DNA of 64,000 nt from SB11 sp035906255 (GTDB lineage: Bacteria; Bacteroidota; Bacteroidia; UBA8524), in the NCBI GenBank assembly GCA_035906255.1, contig JAMIFM010000007.1, forward strand, positions 1-64,000, in the 5' to 3' direction. Position numbers and translations under genes: made by a program. The notes under the pieces were generated by a model. That model worked only from the letters and a program-made list of their open reading frames with translations, made no database searches and had not been told where the DNA came from. Numbering within the stretch: the stretch's first letter is position 1; each line of letters begins with the position of its first letter. Below are positions 42,727-51,676 of the stretch, one piece after another.

Positions 42727-43795
42727 TAAGCCCTTACAAGGTTTAAAAGTTGTTGAGTTGGCCTCAGTACTCGCAGGCCCCGCAGTGGGTATGTTTTTGG
42801 CCGAATTGGGAGCCGAAGTGATTAAAATAGAAAATCCTGCAACGGGTGGCGATGTAACCCGCAGTTGGAAACTACCCGCAGAAGACCCTCAAAGCCCCTT
42901 ATCAGCCTATTTCTGTTCAGTAAACTGGGGTAAACAGCATCTTTTTTTAGACCTGAAAGACAATGAGGCAAAGCAACAGGTTTACCAAATGGCGCAAACG
43001 GCTGATATTATTGTAGCCAACTACAAACCCGGCGATGCAAAAAAACTGGGAATGGACTATGACACGTTTAAAGCAGTTAACCCAAAACTCATTTATGCAG
43101 AGTTGACCGGCTACGGTGAAAGCGACCCACGTGCTGCATTTGATGTAGTATTGCAAGCCGAGGTAGGTTATATGAGTATGAACGGAACCCCCGACAGCGG
43201 CCCTGTAAAAATGCCTTTTGCCATGATTGATTTATTGGCCGCACATCAACTGAAACAAGGGGTTTTATTGGCTTTATGGGAATGTGAAAAAACAGGCAGG
43301 GGCTGCCACGTTAGCACCAACTTGTATGAAAGCGGTATTGCCATGCTTTGCAATATGGCCAGTAATTGGCTAATGGCAGGCCAAGTAGCACAACGTATTG
43401 GCAATGCCCATTATAACATTTGCCCTTACGGTGATATATTAAACTGCGCCAACGGTTACCAAATAGTATTGGCTGTGGGCAATAACCAACAATTTGCACA
43501 TTTGTGTGAGCTATTAGGCAATGCACCCCTTGCTGCTGATGAACGCTTTGCCACTAATCCTGCCCGCGTGGCCAACCGCCCGCAGTTAGTGAGTTTACTA
43601 AACGAATTATCGGCCAAATTAAACGGAGAAGAATTGCTACAACAACTTCATGCCCAAAAAGTACCTGCCGGAGCCATACAAAATATGCAACAGGTATTTA
43701 GTAACCCAACCGCACAGGCCATGATTTTAGAAGAAGACGTTAACGGCATGGCTACCAAACGGGTAAAAACAGTTGGGTTTACACTAAACCAATGA
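42719..43795 (+). CDS. Family III CoA transferase (CaiB/BaiF)
   Basis: A 358-residue enzyme that moves CoA between carboxylic acids. It begins MLNKPLQGLKVVELASVLAGP, has GAEVIKIENPATGGDVTR, NWGKQHLFLDLK and NYKPGDAKKLGMDY, and the catalytic Asp in AAFDVVLQAEVGYMSMNG (about 141). Bacteroidota members are typically this short. The donor and acceptor are unknown, though a fatty-acid or lactyl-type substrate is plausible. It overlaps the preceding membrane gene by 8 bases. Confidence 0.9.
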   Translation: MLNKPLQGLKVVELASVLAGPAVGMFLAELGAEVIKIENPATGGDVTRSWKLPAEDPQSPLSAYFCSVNWGKQHLFLDLKDNEAKQQVYQMAQTADIIVANYKPGDAKKLGMDYDTFKAVNPKLIYAELTGYGESDPRAAFDVVLQAEVGYMSMNGTPDSGPVKMPFAMIDLLAAHQLKQGVLLALWECEKTGRGCHVSTNLYESGIAMLCNMASNWLMAGQVAQRIGNAHYNICPYGDILNCANGYQIVLAVGNNQQFAHLCELLGNAPLAADERFATNPARVANRPQLVSLLNELSAKLNGEELLQQLHAQKVPAGAIQNMQQVFSNPTAQAMILEEDVNGMATKRVKTVGFTLNQ

Positions 43796-43914
43796 ACAAA
43801 CTAATCCCAACGTTTGTTAAACAACCTATACCGGCAAATAATTTAGCACAATCAACCATACTAAATAATGGTGGTCAGCAGTTTCAAAATCATTAAATGC
43901 TAAATCTTTAATGG

Positions 43915-43922
43915 TATCTTTG
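43915..43922 (+). promoter_or_regulatory. -7 promoter element of the methionine aminopeptidase gene
   Basis: TATCTTTG matches TAnnTTTG, 17 bases before the ATG at 43940. Confidence 0.45.
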
Positions 43923-43939
43923 CAACCTTATTTTTAAAA

Positions 43940-44770
43940 ATGGCAGTTGTTTTAAAAAATCTTGAACAAATAGAGGGGATAAGGAACAGCAGTGTTTTAG
44001 CTGCCCAAACCCTTAAATACCTTGAGCAATTTGTAATACCCGGCAATACTACCGAGTATATAAACAAAAAGTGCGAGGAATATGTACGCGATCACGGAGC
44101 TACCCCCGCCACTATCGGCTATAAAGGATATAAATACGGCAGTTGTATAAGCCCTAACGATGTTGTATGTCATGGCGTACCCAACCAATATGCCCTGCGA
44201 GATGGCGATATTGTGAATATTGATGTTACCGCAATACTTAAAGGTTATTTTGGCGATACCTGTAAAATGTATGAAGTGGGTGAAGTGAGTGAGTATGCAA
44301 AAAAACTGGTGCAGGTTACTAAAGAAGCTACATTTTTAGGTATTGAGCAATGCACACCCGGTAATTATTTGGGCAATATTGGTTTTGCCATTAACCGCCA
44401 CGTTACAAAACACGGATATAGCACTGTATATGAATTTTGTGGACACGGTGTGGGCTTGAAGTTTCACGAAGACCCCGAAGTGACTCACATAGCAGATAAA
44501 AACACAGGCCCTAAATTAAAAGCCGGAATGACTTTTACAGTAGAACCAATGGTAAATGCAGGCAAAGCCCGTAGCAAAGTTGATAAACGCGACGGCTGGA
44601 CAGCCCGTACTATCGATGGTAAACTAAGTGCCCAGTTTGAACATACTATTTGGGTAACTGATGGCAAGCCTGTAGCCCTTACCGATATTGACAATGAGCT
44701 GGTGGCTGCCGGTTTTTGCCAAACGTATGAAGAAGCATTTGCTGCCGCATCAGCAGCAGTTAGCGTATAA
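43940..44770 (+). CDS. map: Type I methionyl aminopeptidase
   Basis: A 276-residue pita-bread metalloenzyme that removes the initiator Met from new proteins. Metal ligands and catalytic residues are complete: His in VVCHGVPN (about 78), Asp in VNIDVTA (about 94), Asp in FGDTCK (about 105), His in GHGVGLKFHED (about 170), Glu in TVEPMVNAG (about 202) and Glu in AQFEHTIWV (about 235). An Ala/Val-rich tail follows. Not in a ribosomal operon here. Confidence 0.95.
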   Translation: MAVVLKNLEQIEGIRNSSVLAAQTLKYLEQFVIPGNTTEYINKKCEEYVRDHGATPATIGYKGYKYGSCISPNDVVCHGVPNQYALRDGDIVNIDVTAILKGYFGDTCKMYEVGEVSEYAKKLVQVTKEATFLGIEQCTPGNYLGNIGFAINRHVTKHGYSTVYEFCGHGVGLKFHEDPEVTHIADKNTGPKLKAGMTFTVEPMVNAGKARSKVDKRDGWTARTIDGKLSAQFEHTIWVTDGKPVALTDIDNELVAAGFCQTYEEAFAAASAAVSV

Positions 44771-44782
44771 TTTTAAAGCCCC

Positions 44783-44816
44783 GATTTATGATTTTGTGAT
44801 TTTCAAATCATAAATC
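44783..44816. repeat. AT-rich inverted repeat between map and the NFACT gene
   Basis: A perfect 12-bp stem GATTTATGATTT/AAATCATAAATC around a 10-base loop. It lies 12 bases behind the map stop and 19 before the next start. It could attenuate read-through. Confidence 0.55.
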
Positions 44817-44835
44817 TTAAATCAGAAGAATCCCG

Positions 44836-46389
44836 TTGAACCACAATAACTACTACTTTTTAAGCCATCTTACCGCCCAATTGCAAACTATTTTGCAGGG
44901 GGCATTGTTTGTAGAAGGGTTTAGCACTTCAAAGCAAGAAATATGGCTGGTGTTTAAAACCGCCTCAGGTAGTTATTTCCCCATAAAACTCAACTTTATT
45001 GCCACTGATAGCGTACTCTCCTTCCCTACCGATACTGCATTGCCCAAAAACAAGCAACCGCAGTTTCGTTTGTTTGAAGCAAAAGCCGTCGAAGCAGTAA
45101 CAGTACACTCGTATGAGCGTAGTTTTCACATTCAATTCGCTGGCGGTTTGTTTCTATATATCAAACTGTTCGGTAAAAACGGAAACATCATCTCTATAAA
45201 TAACAACACTGTAGTTGATGTTTTCAGAAAGCAAATCAGTGCGGATGCAAGGGTTGATTTTAGCCAAGTAATCATTCCAAAAAACATTGATGTAGAGGCA
45301 TTGCTATCAACAACAAACAGTGCCACTGATGTAGCTAAAAATCTCCCTTTTATACCTGCTGATACGCAGCAAGAATTAATTAACCAACGTTATTTTGAGG
45401 CCGATACAAACAGCAGGTTGCAAGTAGCTAAAACGTTACTTACCCAACTGGCTACTTCCCATTTTTATATTAGTAAATCGGCTGATAGTTATAGTCTTTC
45501 TTTTTACAACCAAGAAGAAGTTTTGGGGGAATATACCGACGCAGTATCAGCCCAAAACGATTTTGCCCGGTTATACTTAGGAAAATACTTTTTTGAAGAA
45601 AAGAAAACCCAGCTTACCCATGCCCTGAAACAGCGAAAAGAAAAGCTGGAAAAGGAGATACACTCTAAAAAAACCAAACTGCAAACCATCGCCACTCAAA
45701 CACCGTATAGCCACATTGGGGATATTTTGATGGCGCATTTGCACCAACTGCAAAAAGGGCTTGAAAAAACCACTTTGTTGAACTTTTATACCAATGAGAA
45801 TATTGATATAAGACTAAAAAAGGAGTTAAGCCCGCAGGAAAATGCAGAAAACTATTACCGCAAGGCCAAAAATCAACAAAAGGAGATAGAGGTATTGCAA
45901 GACAACCTGCAAAAGGCAGAAACCGAATTGGCCGATGTGGCACAGAAACTGGAATCTGCTTTGCAAGCGGCCGACGGTAAAAGCCTGCGTGGTATGGAAA
46001 AAGACAAACAAGCGGTTGAAAACATTGATAAACCTACCCTTTTTAAAGAATTTGAAAAAAGCGGCTACACCATTTTGGTAGGTAAAAACTCTGTAAACAA
46101 CGATTTGCTTACCCAAAAACACGCTGCCAAAAACGATATATGGCTGCACGCACGCGGGTTGGCAGGTTCGCACGTGGTGATAAAAACCAAACCCGGCCAA
46201 ACCGTTCCCGTTGATGTGTTGGAATATGCGGCAGCATTGGCTGCTTATTTCTCAAAAGGGCGCACCGATAGTCTTTGCCCTGTTATCTACACCGAGAAAA
46301 AATACGTACGCAAACCCAAAGGCGCAGCCGCCGGGCAAGTGGTGGTTGAAAAAGAAAAAACTTTGCTCGTAAAGCCCGCCTTTCAGTAA
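44836..46389 (+). CDS. NFACT family protein (RqcH/Rqc2-like)
   Basis: A 517-residue protein of the ribosome quality-control family that in other bacteria adds Ala tails to stalled chains. It shows an N-terminal NFACT-N region (NNYYFLSHLTAQLQTIL, VEGFSTSKQEIWLVF), a long coiled coil (about 255-395, ALKQRKEKLEKEIHSKK) and the C-terminal NFACT-R domain (about 410-515) with KSGYTILVGKNSVNNDLLT, AAKNDIWLHARGLAGSHVVIK and DSLCPVIYTEKKYVRKPKGAAAGQVVV. The family N-terminus starts at NNYYF, so TTG at 44836 must be the start; no ATG is available. Confidence 0.88.
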   Translation: MNHNNYYFLSHLTAQLQTILQGALFVEGFSTSKQEIWLVFKTASGSYFPIKLNFIATDSVLSFPTDTALPKNKQPQFRLFEAKAVEAVTVHSYERSFHIQFAGGLFLYIKLFGKNGNIISINNNTVVDVFRKQISADARVDFSQVIIPKNIDVEALLSTTNSATDVAKNLPFIPADTQQELINQRYFEADTNSRLQVAKTLLTQLATSHFYISKSADSYSLSFYNQEEVLGEYTDAVSAQNDFARLYLGKYFFEEKKTQLTHALKQRKEKLEKEIHSKKTKLQTIATQTPYSHIGDILMAHLHQLQKGLEKTTLLNFYTNENIDIRLKKELSPQENAENYYRKAKNQQKEIEVLQDNLQKAETELADVAQKLESALQAADGKSLRGMEKDKQAVENIDKPTLFKEFEKSGYTILVGKNSVNNDLLTQKHAAKNDIWLHARGLAGSHVVIKTKPGQTVPVDVLEYAAALAAYFSKGRTDSLCPVIYTEKKYVRKPKGAAAGQVVVEKEKTLLVKPAFQ

Positions 46390-46435
46390 ACAAACGACAT
46401 TTAGTATTGAACACTGAACAAGCCGTTTAACATTA

Positions 46436-46443
46436 TATCTTTG
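46436..46443 (+). promoter_or_regulatory. -7 promoter element of the glycosyltransferase gene
   Basis: TATCTTTG matches TAnnTTTG and ends 5 bases before the ATG at 46449; transcription would start at or next to the start codon. Confidence 0.45.
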
Positions 46444-46448
46444 CCACA

Positions 46449-47462
46449 ATGCCGGCAGCACAACTAAAATCAATATTAGTTATACAAACAGCCTTTATTG
46501 GCGATGCAATTTTGGCCAGTGGCGTGCTCGAAAAACTACACCAACATTACCCAAACACACAAATTGATTTTTTAGTACGTAAGGGAAACGAGGGGCTTTA
46601 TGCAGGCCATCCTTTTATTAATACCCTATTGATTTGGAACAAAAAAGAAAGTAAATACAAACACTTGTGGCAGCTATTGCGCACTATCCGTGCTCGTAAA
46701 TACGATTATGTAATTAACCTGCAACGATTTGCGGCTTCAGGCTTTCTTACCGCGTTTTCAGGAGCAACACACACCGTAGGGTTTAGTAAAAATCCGTTGT
46801 CGTTTTTGTTTTCAACCCGTATAAAACACCAATACCAACGCCACGAGATTGAACGCAACCATGCGTTGGTGCAAGGTATTACAGATGCTACACCTGCACG
46901 GCCTAAACTATACCCTCAAACTACCGATTTTGATGCAGTAAGTGGCTACAAAACCCAACCATACATTTGCATAGCACCTGCTTCGGTATGGTTTACCAAA
47001 CAGTTTCCGCAAGAAAAATGGGTGGAGTTTTTAAACGCCATCCCCTCGCCTATTACTGTATATGTATTAGGCGGGCCAAGCGATGCTGAACTTTGCAGCC
47101 ACATTATACAGCAGGTAAAAAACCCTGCACTTTCCATACACATATTAGCCGGCAAACTAAGCCTTTTGCAAACCACTGCTTTAATGCGAGATGCGGTAAT
47201 GAACTATACCAACGATTCGGCACCGCTGCACCTTGCCAGCTCAATTAATGCCCCCTCGCGGGCTATGTTTTGCAGCACAGTTCCTTCATTTGGTTTTGGC
47301 CCTTTGAGTGATAACAGCGCGATTATAGAAACTGACCTTTCCCTCGATTGTCGTCCTTGCGGATTGCACGGCCACAAAGCGTGCCCAAAAGGTCACTTTA
47401 AATGTGCCCTTACCATTGATGTAAATAAAATGGTAACAGCAATGATGAACGCGCAGTCCTGA
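46449..47462 (+). CDS. Family 9 glycosyltransferase (heptosyltransferase-like)
   Basis: A 337-residue GT-B enzyme of lipopolysaccharide-core type. The N-terminal domain starts KSILVIQTAFIGDAILASGVLEKLHQHYP with the GD-x-[IL] catalytic-Asp pattern. YICIAPASVWFTKQFPQEKW marks the sugar-nucleotide domain (about 175-195), and the conserved end is TNDSAPLHLASSINAP and FGP. Cytosolic face of the inner membrane. It stands alone. Heptose or another sugar as donor cannot be decided. Confidence 0.9.
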   Translation: MPAAQLKSILVIQTAFIGDAILASGVLEKLHQHYPNTQIDFLVRKGNEGLYAGHPFINTLLIWNKKESKYKHLWQLLRTIRARKYDYVINLQRFAASGFLTAFSGATHTVGFSKNPLSFLFSTRIKHQYQRHEIERNHALVQGITDATPARPKLYPQTTDFDAVSGYKTQPYICIAPASVWFTKQFPQEKWVEFLNAIPSPITVYVLGGPSDAELCSHIIQQVKNPALSIHILAGKLSLLQTTALMRDAVMNYTNDSAPLHLASSINAPSRAMFCSTVPSFGFGPLSDNSAIIETDLSLDCRPCGLHGHKACPKGHFKCALTIDVNKMVTAMMNAQS

Positions 47463-47542
47463 GCAACAGTCGAAGGATTGAGCGCAGTTGAAGGGCTATC
47501 TCTTTTAACTAAATTAATAAAATGTATTTTTCATGTTTGCAA

Positions 47543-47632
47543 CGGATTAAAATCCGCTGCTATTGAATTACAAGTTATGGAGGACTTAAGTCCTCCATAA
47601 CTTGTAATTCAAACAGAATAGGACTTCAGTCC
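47543..47632. repeat. Cluster of palindromes with a perfect 46-bp palindrome
   Basis: Three inverted repeats follow each other in the 279-base gap: CGGATT-AA-AATCCG (47543-47556), a perfect 46-bp palindrome at 47565-47610 centred on GGAGGACTTAAGTCCTCC, and GGACT-TC-AGTCC (47621-47632). The wording (GGATTAAAATCC, GGACTTAAGTCC, GGACTTCAGTCC) looks like one degenerate unit used three times. No other gene or signal is seen in 47463-47741. Confidence 0.85.
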
Positions 47633-47741
47633 CATTAACAAAACAATCCTCTCATTTAAAACACATTATACATTTTTCAGGCAATAAATTCATGTTCCGT
47701 TAGGGGTACAAAGCGCCCAGTTTGTATATACCTTACAAACT

Positions 47742-48488
47742 ATGAAAACTTTCACATTTCCATTATTTATCGTGTTAGTGCTATTTGCCTCATCGTGCAA
47801 AACACCACAAATGCTTGTTGATACTGACCTGAAACAAACCAGTGCGGCCATGACTGTTAAAGGCCGTTATGGTTTGTTAATCGGGCAGAGGTTGAACTTC
47901 GGCACTTACCAAACCGGCGAAGTGCAACGCGGCTGGATAAAAAGCAGGCGGTTTAATTTTTTGTTTATTGATAACACCAATAGTAAACAAGCCATCAATT
48001 TTTCACTTACAGATAGCTTGGGTAATACTTATACTGCCCAATGCCTAAGTAAACTAAAGAAAGAACAAACCGACTTAGGGTTCTTTTTAGGACACACCAA
48101 CAACCCAATTTTGGACGAACTGATGCGTATTGATGAAGAGTACGACGAATCGTTTGCAGTAACCATAGAAGCCGATAGTACTACCGTTTGGAATATGTTG
48201 GTAGCCAACCGCCATGTAATACGCTACAAGGGTAAATACAAAGGGTTGTTGTACAACAAAAACCAAACCATTGAAATTAATCCTATACGCCATGTTGAGG
48301 GTACAAAAGTCCCCTTTCCGGATGTAATTGGATTTGAATACATATTGGACGGAAAAGTGATAGGTGCAGTAGAAACCCTGAACAAAGGCCGTATTTGGAT
48401 TAATCCTGATGTTGATAATCAACTGAAAGGTATTTTAGCCACCGCTTCGGCAGCCCTGCTACTCCAAACCGATTTGGAAACTGTGTAA
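47742..48488 (+). CDS. Hypothetical lipoprotein
   Basis: A 248-residue lipoprotein with a signal FIVLVLFASSC (Cys19). The mature protein is beta-rich: KGRYGLLIGQRLNFGTYQTGEVQRGW, FNFLFIDNTNSKQAINFSL, then ADSTTVWNMLVANRHV and a C-terminal VIGFEYILDGKVIGAVETLNKGRIWI. This resembles Bacteroidota envelope lipoproteins of unknown role; no catalytic motif. Followed by a hairpin terminator. Confidence 0.7.
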   Translation: MKTFTFPLFIVLVLFASSCKTPQMLVDTDLKQTSAAMTVKGRYGLLIGQRLNFGTYQTGEVQRGWIKSRRFNFLFIDNTNSKQAINFSLTDSLGNTYTAQCLSKLKKEQTDLGFFLGHTNNPILDELMRIDEEYDESFAVTIEADSTTVWNMLVANRHVIRYKGKYKGLLYNKNQTIEINPIRHVEGTKVPFPDVIGFEYILDGKVIGAVETLNKGRIWINPDVDNQLKGILATASAALLLQTDLETV

Positions 48489-48546
48489 TAACTTTCTTTC
48501 CAACGTATTTAAGTCATCAACGGGTGTTTTAAGGTTGTATTTTTAT

Positions 48547-48578
48547 AAGGTGATAGGTTTTCTTGTATCTATCACCTT
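48547..48578 (+). terminator. Putative terminator of the lipoprotein gene
   Basis: A perfect 10-bp stem AAGGTGATAG/CTATCACCTT around a 12-base loop, followed by CAATTTTT. Confidence 0.55.
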
Positions 48579-48598
48579 CAATTTTTCAAATTGCAGCT

Positions 48599-48606
48599 TA
48601 TCTTTG
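48599..48606 (+). promoter_or_regulatory. -7 promoter element of the CCA-adding enzyme gene
   Basis: TATCTTTG matches TAnnTTTG and ends 11 bases before the ATG at 48618. Confidence 0.45.
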
Positions 48607-48617
48607 CCGCCCTGCAA

Positions 48618-50042
48618 ATGAAACAGCATCTTACCCATCCTATTTTTGAGGTAGTGAGCGAAGCCGCACACCGTTTAGGCATGCCTTGTTATGCAATAGG
48701 CGGCTATGTGCGCGATATTTTTTTGAAGCGAGGCAGTAAAGATGTTGATATTGTAGCACTTGGCAGCGGAATTGACTTGGCTCATGAAGTAGCCAAACTG
48801 TTGCCCAACAGTCCCCACGTTAGTTTCTTTAAAAACTTTGGGACGGCCATGCTGAAAACCGACGATGATTGGGAAATTGAGTTTGTGGGAGCACGAAAAG
48901 AATCGTACAACCGCAACTCACGCAAGCCGATTGTTGAAAACGGTACGTTGGAAGATGACCAAAACCGCCGCGATTTTACAATAAATGCGCTGGCAATCTC
49001 ATTAAACAAAGAAAGCTACGGCGAGCTATTAGACCCCTTTAACGGAATAAGGGATATGGAAGATAAGATTATCCGTACTCCGTTAGGCCCTGATATTACT
49101 TTTAGCGACGACCCTTTGCGTATGATGCGCGGCATACGTTTTGCCAGCCAATTGGGATTTACCATTGAACCCGAGACGTTGCAAGCCATTGAGCGTAATG
49201 CAGAGCGAATAAAAATAGTTTCAATGGAGCGCATTAGCGACGAATTGAACAAAATTATCCTTTCAAAAGTACCTTCGGTAGGCTTTAATTACCTGTTTGA
49301 TACTAAACTGCTGCACATTATTTTCCCTGAACTGGCGGCTATGTATGGCGTTGAGATTATAAACGGCAAAGCACATAAAGACAACTTTTACCACACTCTA
49401 AAGGTATTGGATAATATTTGCCTTGAAACCGACGATTTGTGGCTGCGTTGGGCTGCTATACTACACGATATAGCCAAACCCGCCACTAAACGCTTTGAAC
49501 CGGGACACGGATGGACGTTTCACGGACACGAGGATAGGGGCGCACGAATGGTGAAACCGATTTTTGACCGCTTTAAACTTCCTTTAAATGAAAAGATGAA
49601 GTTTGTACAAAAGATGGTAGCCTTGCACCTCAGACCTATTGTACTTTCGCAAGAAGTAGTTACGGATAGTGCTGTGCGCCGCTTGATTGTGGATGCGGAC
49701 GAGGATGTGGATGCACTGATTACACTTTGTCGAGCAGATATTACGTCGAAAAATGAAATTAAGGTGAAGAAGTTTTTGGCCAACCTTAAAATTGTTCAGC
49801 AAAAAATAATCGATGTTACTGAGCGTGATAACCTGCGTAACTTTCAACCGCCTGTAGATGGTTTTGATATAATGAACACCGTCGATATACAAGACAAAAC
49901 ACAAATCGGAACTATAAAAGCTGCTGTGCGTGAAGCCATACTTGACGGTGAAATTAAAAACGACCGCCAAGAGGCTTTTGATTTTATGCTGGCTACCGCA
50001 GCAAAAATGGGGTTATCGATAAAACCAAGCCCCACAACATAA
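48618..50042 (+). CDS. cca: CCA tRNA nucleotidyltransferase with HD domain
   Basis: A 474-residue class II polynucleotidyltransferase that builds or repairs tRNA 3'-CCA. The head domain has CYAIGGYVRDIFL (about 24-36), the metal-binding DVDIV (about 42-46) and RRDFTINALA. The neck shows SDDPLRMMRGIRFASQLGF. A C-terminal HD domain has LHDIAKP (about 283-289) and FHGHEDRGA. Poly(A) polymerase activity cannot be excluded. ATG 48618 (MKQHLTHPIFEVV) is preferred over a TTG at 48591. Confidence 0.9.
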   Translation: MKQHLTHPIFEVVSEAAHRLGMPCYAIGGYVRDIFLKRGSKDVDIVALGSGIDLAHEVAKLLPNSPHVSFFKNFGTAMLKTDDDWEIEFVGARKESYNRNSRKPIVENGTLEDDQNRRDFTINALAISLNKESYGELLDPFNGIRDMEDKIIRTPLGPDITFSDDPLRMMRGIRFASQLGFTIEPETLQAIERNAERIKIVSMERISDELNKIILSKVPSVGFNYLFDTKLLHIIFPELAAMYGVEIINGKAHKDNFYHTLKVLDNICLETDDLWLRWAAILHDIAKPATKRFEPGHGWTFHGHEDRGARMVKPIFDRFKLPLNEKMKFVQKMVALHLRPIVLSQEVVTDSAVRRLIVDADEDVDALITLCRADITSKNEIKVKKFLANLKIVQQKIIDVTERDNLRNFQPPVDGFDIMNTVDIQDKTQIGTIKAAVREAILDGEIKNDRQEAFDFMLATAAKMGLSIKPSPTT

Positions 50043-50083
50043 ACTACAAATAAGATTTTTGGTTAATTTGCCACACTAAACCT

Positions 50084-50689
50084 ATGCCACTGTATAAATT
50101 TAAAGTTTACTTTGAGGATAACGATGAGGTTTACCGCATCATCGAAGTGAAACACAATCAAACCTTCCAGCACTTGCACGAAGCAATCCTTACCTCTGTA
50201 GGATTTGATAATAAACACGATGCCACGTTTTATATGAGTGATGATACGTGGCGAAAAGGACAACAGCTTACCACAAAAAAGGGGACTGATTTTCCTGTGC
50301 TGAAAGACAGTAAACTAAATGCTTTTATAAACGACCCGCACCAAAAAATAATATACGTGTATGATTTGGAGGCACAATGGTGGTTTAATTGTGAGCTTAC
50401 CGGTATAATTATTAGTGAAGATGCTGGAAAAGATTACCCTTTTGTGGCTAAAACAGTAGGCAAAGCTCCCAAACAATATAATACTGAGAAAAAGATTGGT
50501 GAGGATTTGGAAGAAGACGAATTTGAATACATTACCCGTAACCTGTTATCAGGCGATGTGGCTCCCGAAGAATTAGGAGAAGGCTTTGGAAGTGAGGGAG
50601 AAGACGAAGAAGAGAATGAGGAAGGGGACGACAGCGGTTTGTTTTCAAATGACGAGGAGGAAAACCGAGGCGGATACGATGAGGATTAA
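50084..50689 (+). CDS. PRiA4_ORF3-like (IS1096 TnpR-type passenger) domain protein
   Basis: A 201-residue protein. The first 125 residues resemble the PRiA4_ORF3/IS1096 passenger family: YKFKVYFEDNDEVYRIIEVKHNQTFQHLHEAIL and HQKIIYVYDLEAQWWFNCELTGI. The rest is a linker and a strongly acidic tail (about 168-201) of Glu, Asp and Gly. No transposase is nearby and it sits between tRNA-modifying genes, so I see it as a chromosomal member of unknown role. Confidence 0.7.
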   Translation: MPLYKFKVYFEDNDEVYRIIEVKHNQTFQHLHEAILTSVGFDNKHDATFYMSDDTWRKGQQLTTKKGTDFPVLKDSKLNAFINDPHQKIIYVYDLEAQWWFNCELTGIIISEDAGKDYPFVAKTVGKAPKQYNTEKKIGEDLEEDEFEYITRNLLSGDVAPEELGEGFGSEGEDEEENEEGDDSGLFSNDEEENRGGYDED

Positions 50690-50745
50690 TCCCTCATTTA
50701 TAACTTTGAACTTTTATAAAAAATCCTTCTAAATACCTTGTTGTA

Positions 50746-51624
50746 GTGGCAGGGCCTACGGCTGTAGGCAAAACAGCGACGGCCATACAAATTGCCCGAC
50801 AGTTGGGCACTGAAATTATTTCGGCCGATTCAAGGCAGTTTTACAACGAGTTGAGCATTGGTGTTGCACGGCCTTCAAAAGAGGAACTACAAACCGTTAA
50901 ACACCACTTTATCGGTCATATTTCCATTCATACCCCATACACTGCCTCCGATTTTGAAAAGGATGCGCTGGCTGTGCTTGCCCAACTTTTCAGTACCCAC
51001 AATTATGTGGTTGTAGCAGGCGGCTCTGGGTTATTTATTAATGCTTTGCTAAATGGATTAGACGATTTACCGTTTGACGAAGCTCTGCGCCAACAACTTA
51101 CGGCACAGTTTGAAACGGAAGGACTGGAAGGTTTAGCGGAGCAACTCAAGCAACTCGATATCGAATCGTATTTAACCGTTGACATTAATAACCCACGACG
51201 TGTAATCCGTGCACTTGAGATTTGCATAGCCTCGGGCAAAAAAGCTTCTGAACTGCGCATAAAAAATACCACTCAACGGGGGTTTACACCAATAAAAATT
51301 GCGTTGAACCTTGATAGGGAGTTATTATATACCCGCATAAACCAACGGGTAGATATAATGATGGAAGAGGGCTTACTTAACGAAGTTGAAGGATTACTCC
51401 CTTATCATAACTTAAACTCGCTGCAAACGGTAGGCTACAAAGAGTTGTTTGACTATTTTGATGGAAAAGCCTCATTAACCGAGGCTGTTGAGTTAATAAA
51501 GCAGCATACCCGAAACTATGCCAAAAGGCAGCTTACGTGGTTTAGAAAGGACACCGCTTATCATTGGTTTGAACCCGCACAAATTGATGAAATATTACAG
51601 TTTATTAAATCAGCAAGTGTATAA
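50746..51624 (+). CDS. miaA: tRNA dimethylallyltransferase MiaA
   Basis: An enzyme that adds a dimethylallyl group to A37 of tRNAs reading UNN codons. Motifs: P-loop GPTAVGKTA, ISADSRQFYNELSIGVARPS, HHFIGHISI, VVAGGSGLFINALLNG, NNPRRVIRALEI, LQTVGYKELFDYF and RNYAKRQLTWFRKD. The start is unsettled: GTG 50746 leaves two residues before the P-loop, while the open frame goes back to a TGA at 50707 and reads IKNPSKYLVVVAGPT. That fits the family's first strand but lacks ATG, GTG or TTG; an ATA at 50716 is the only near-start. Confidence 0.92.
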   Translation: MAGPTAVGKTATAIQIARQLGTEIISADSRQFYNELSIGVARPSKEELQTVKHHFIGHISIHTPYTASDFEKDALAVLAQLFSTHNYVVVAGGSGLFINALLNGLDDLPFDEALRQQLTAQFETEGLEGLAEQLKQLDIESYLTVDINNPRRVIRALEICIASGKKASELRIKNTTQRGFTPIKIALNLDRELLYTRINQRVDIMMEEGLLNEVEGLLPYHNLNSLQTVGYKELFDYFDGKASLTEAVELIKQHTRNYAKRQLTWFRKDTAYHWFEPAQIDEILQFIKSASV

Positions 51625-51627
51625 AAT

Positions 51628-51654
51628 AAAAAACCCGCCGTTGGCGGGTTTTTT
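51628..51654. terminator. Bidirectional terminator between miaA and the Omp28-like gene
   Basis: AAAAAACCCGCC/GGCGGGTTTTTT with loop GTT: 12-bp stem, T tract on both strands, between convergent genes. Confidence 0.92.
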
Positions 51655-51676
51655 ATTTACTATTTAGTGTAACTAA

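Noticed and set aside
50084..50689. Transposon, because of the IS1096 passenger-like domain
   Set aside because: No transposase or terminal inverted repeats; the domain is common in chromosomal genes.
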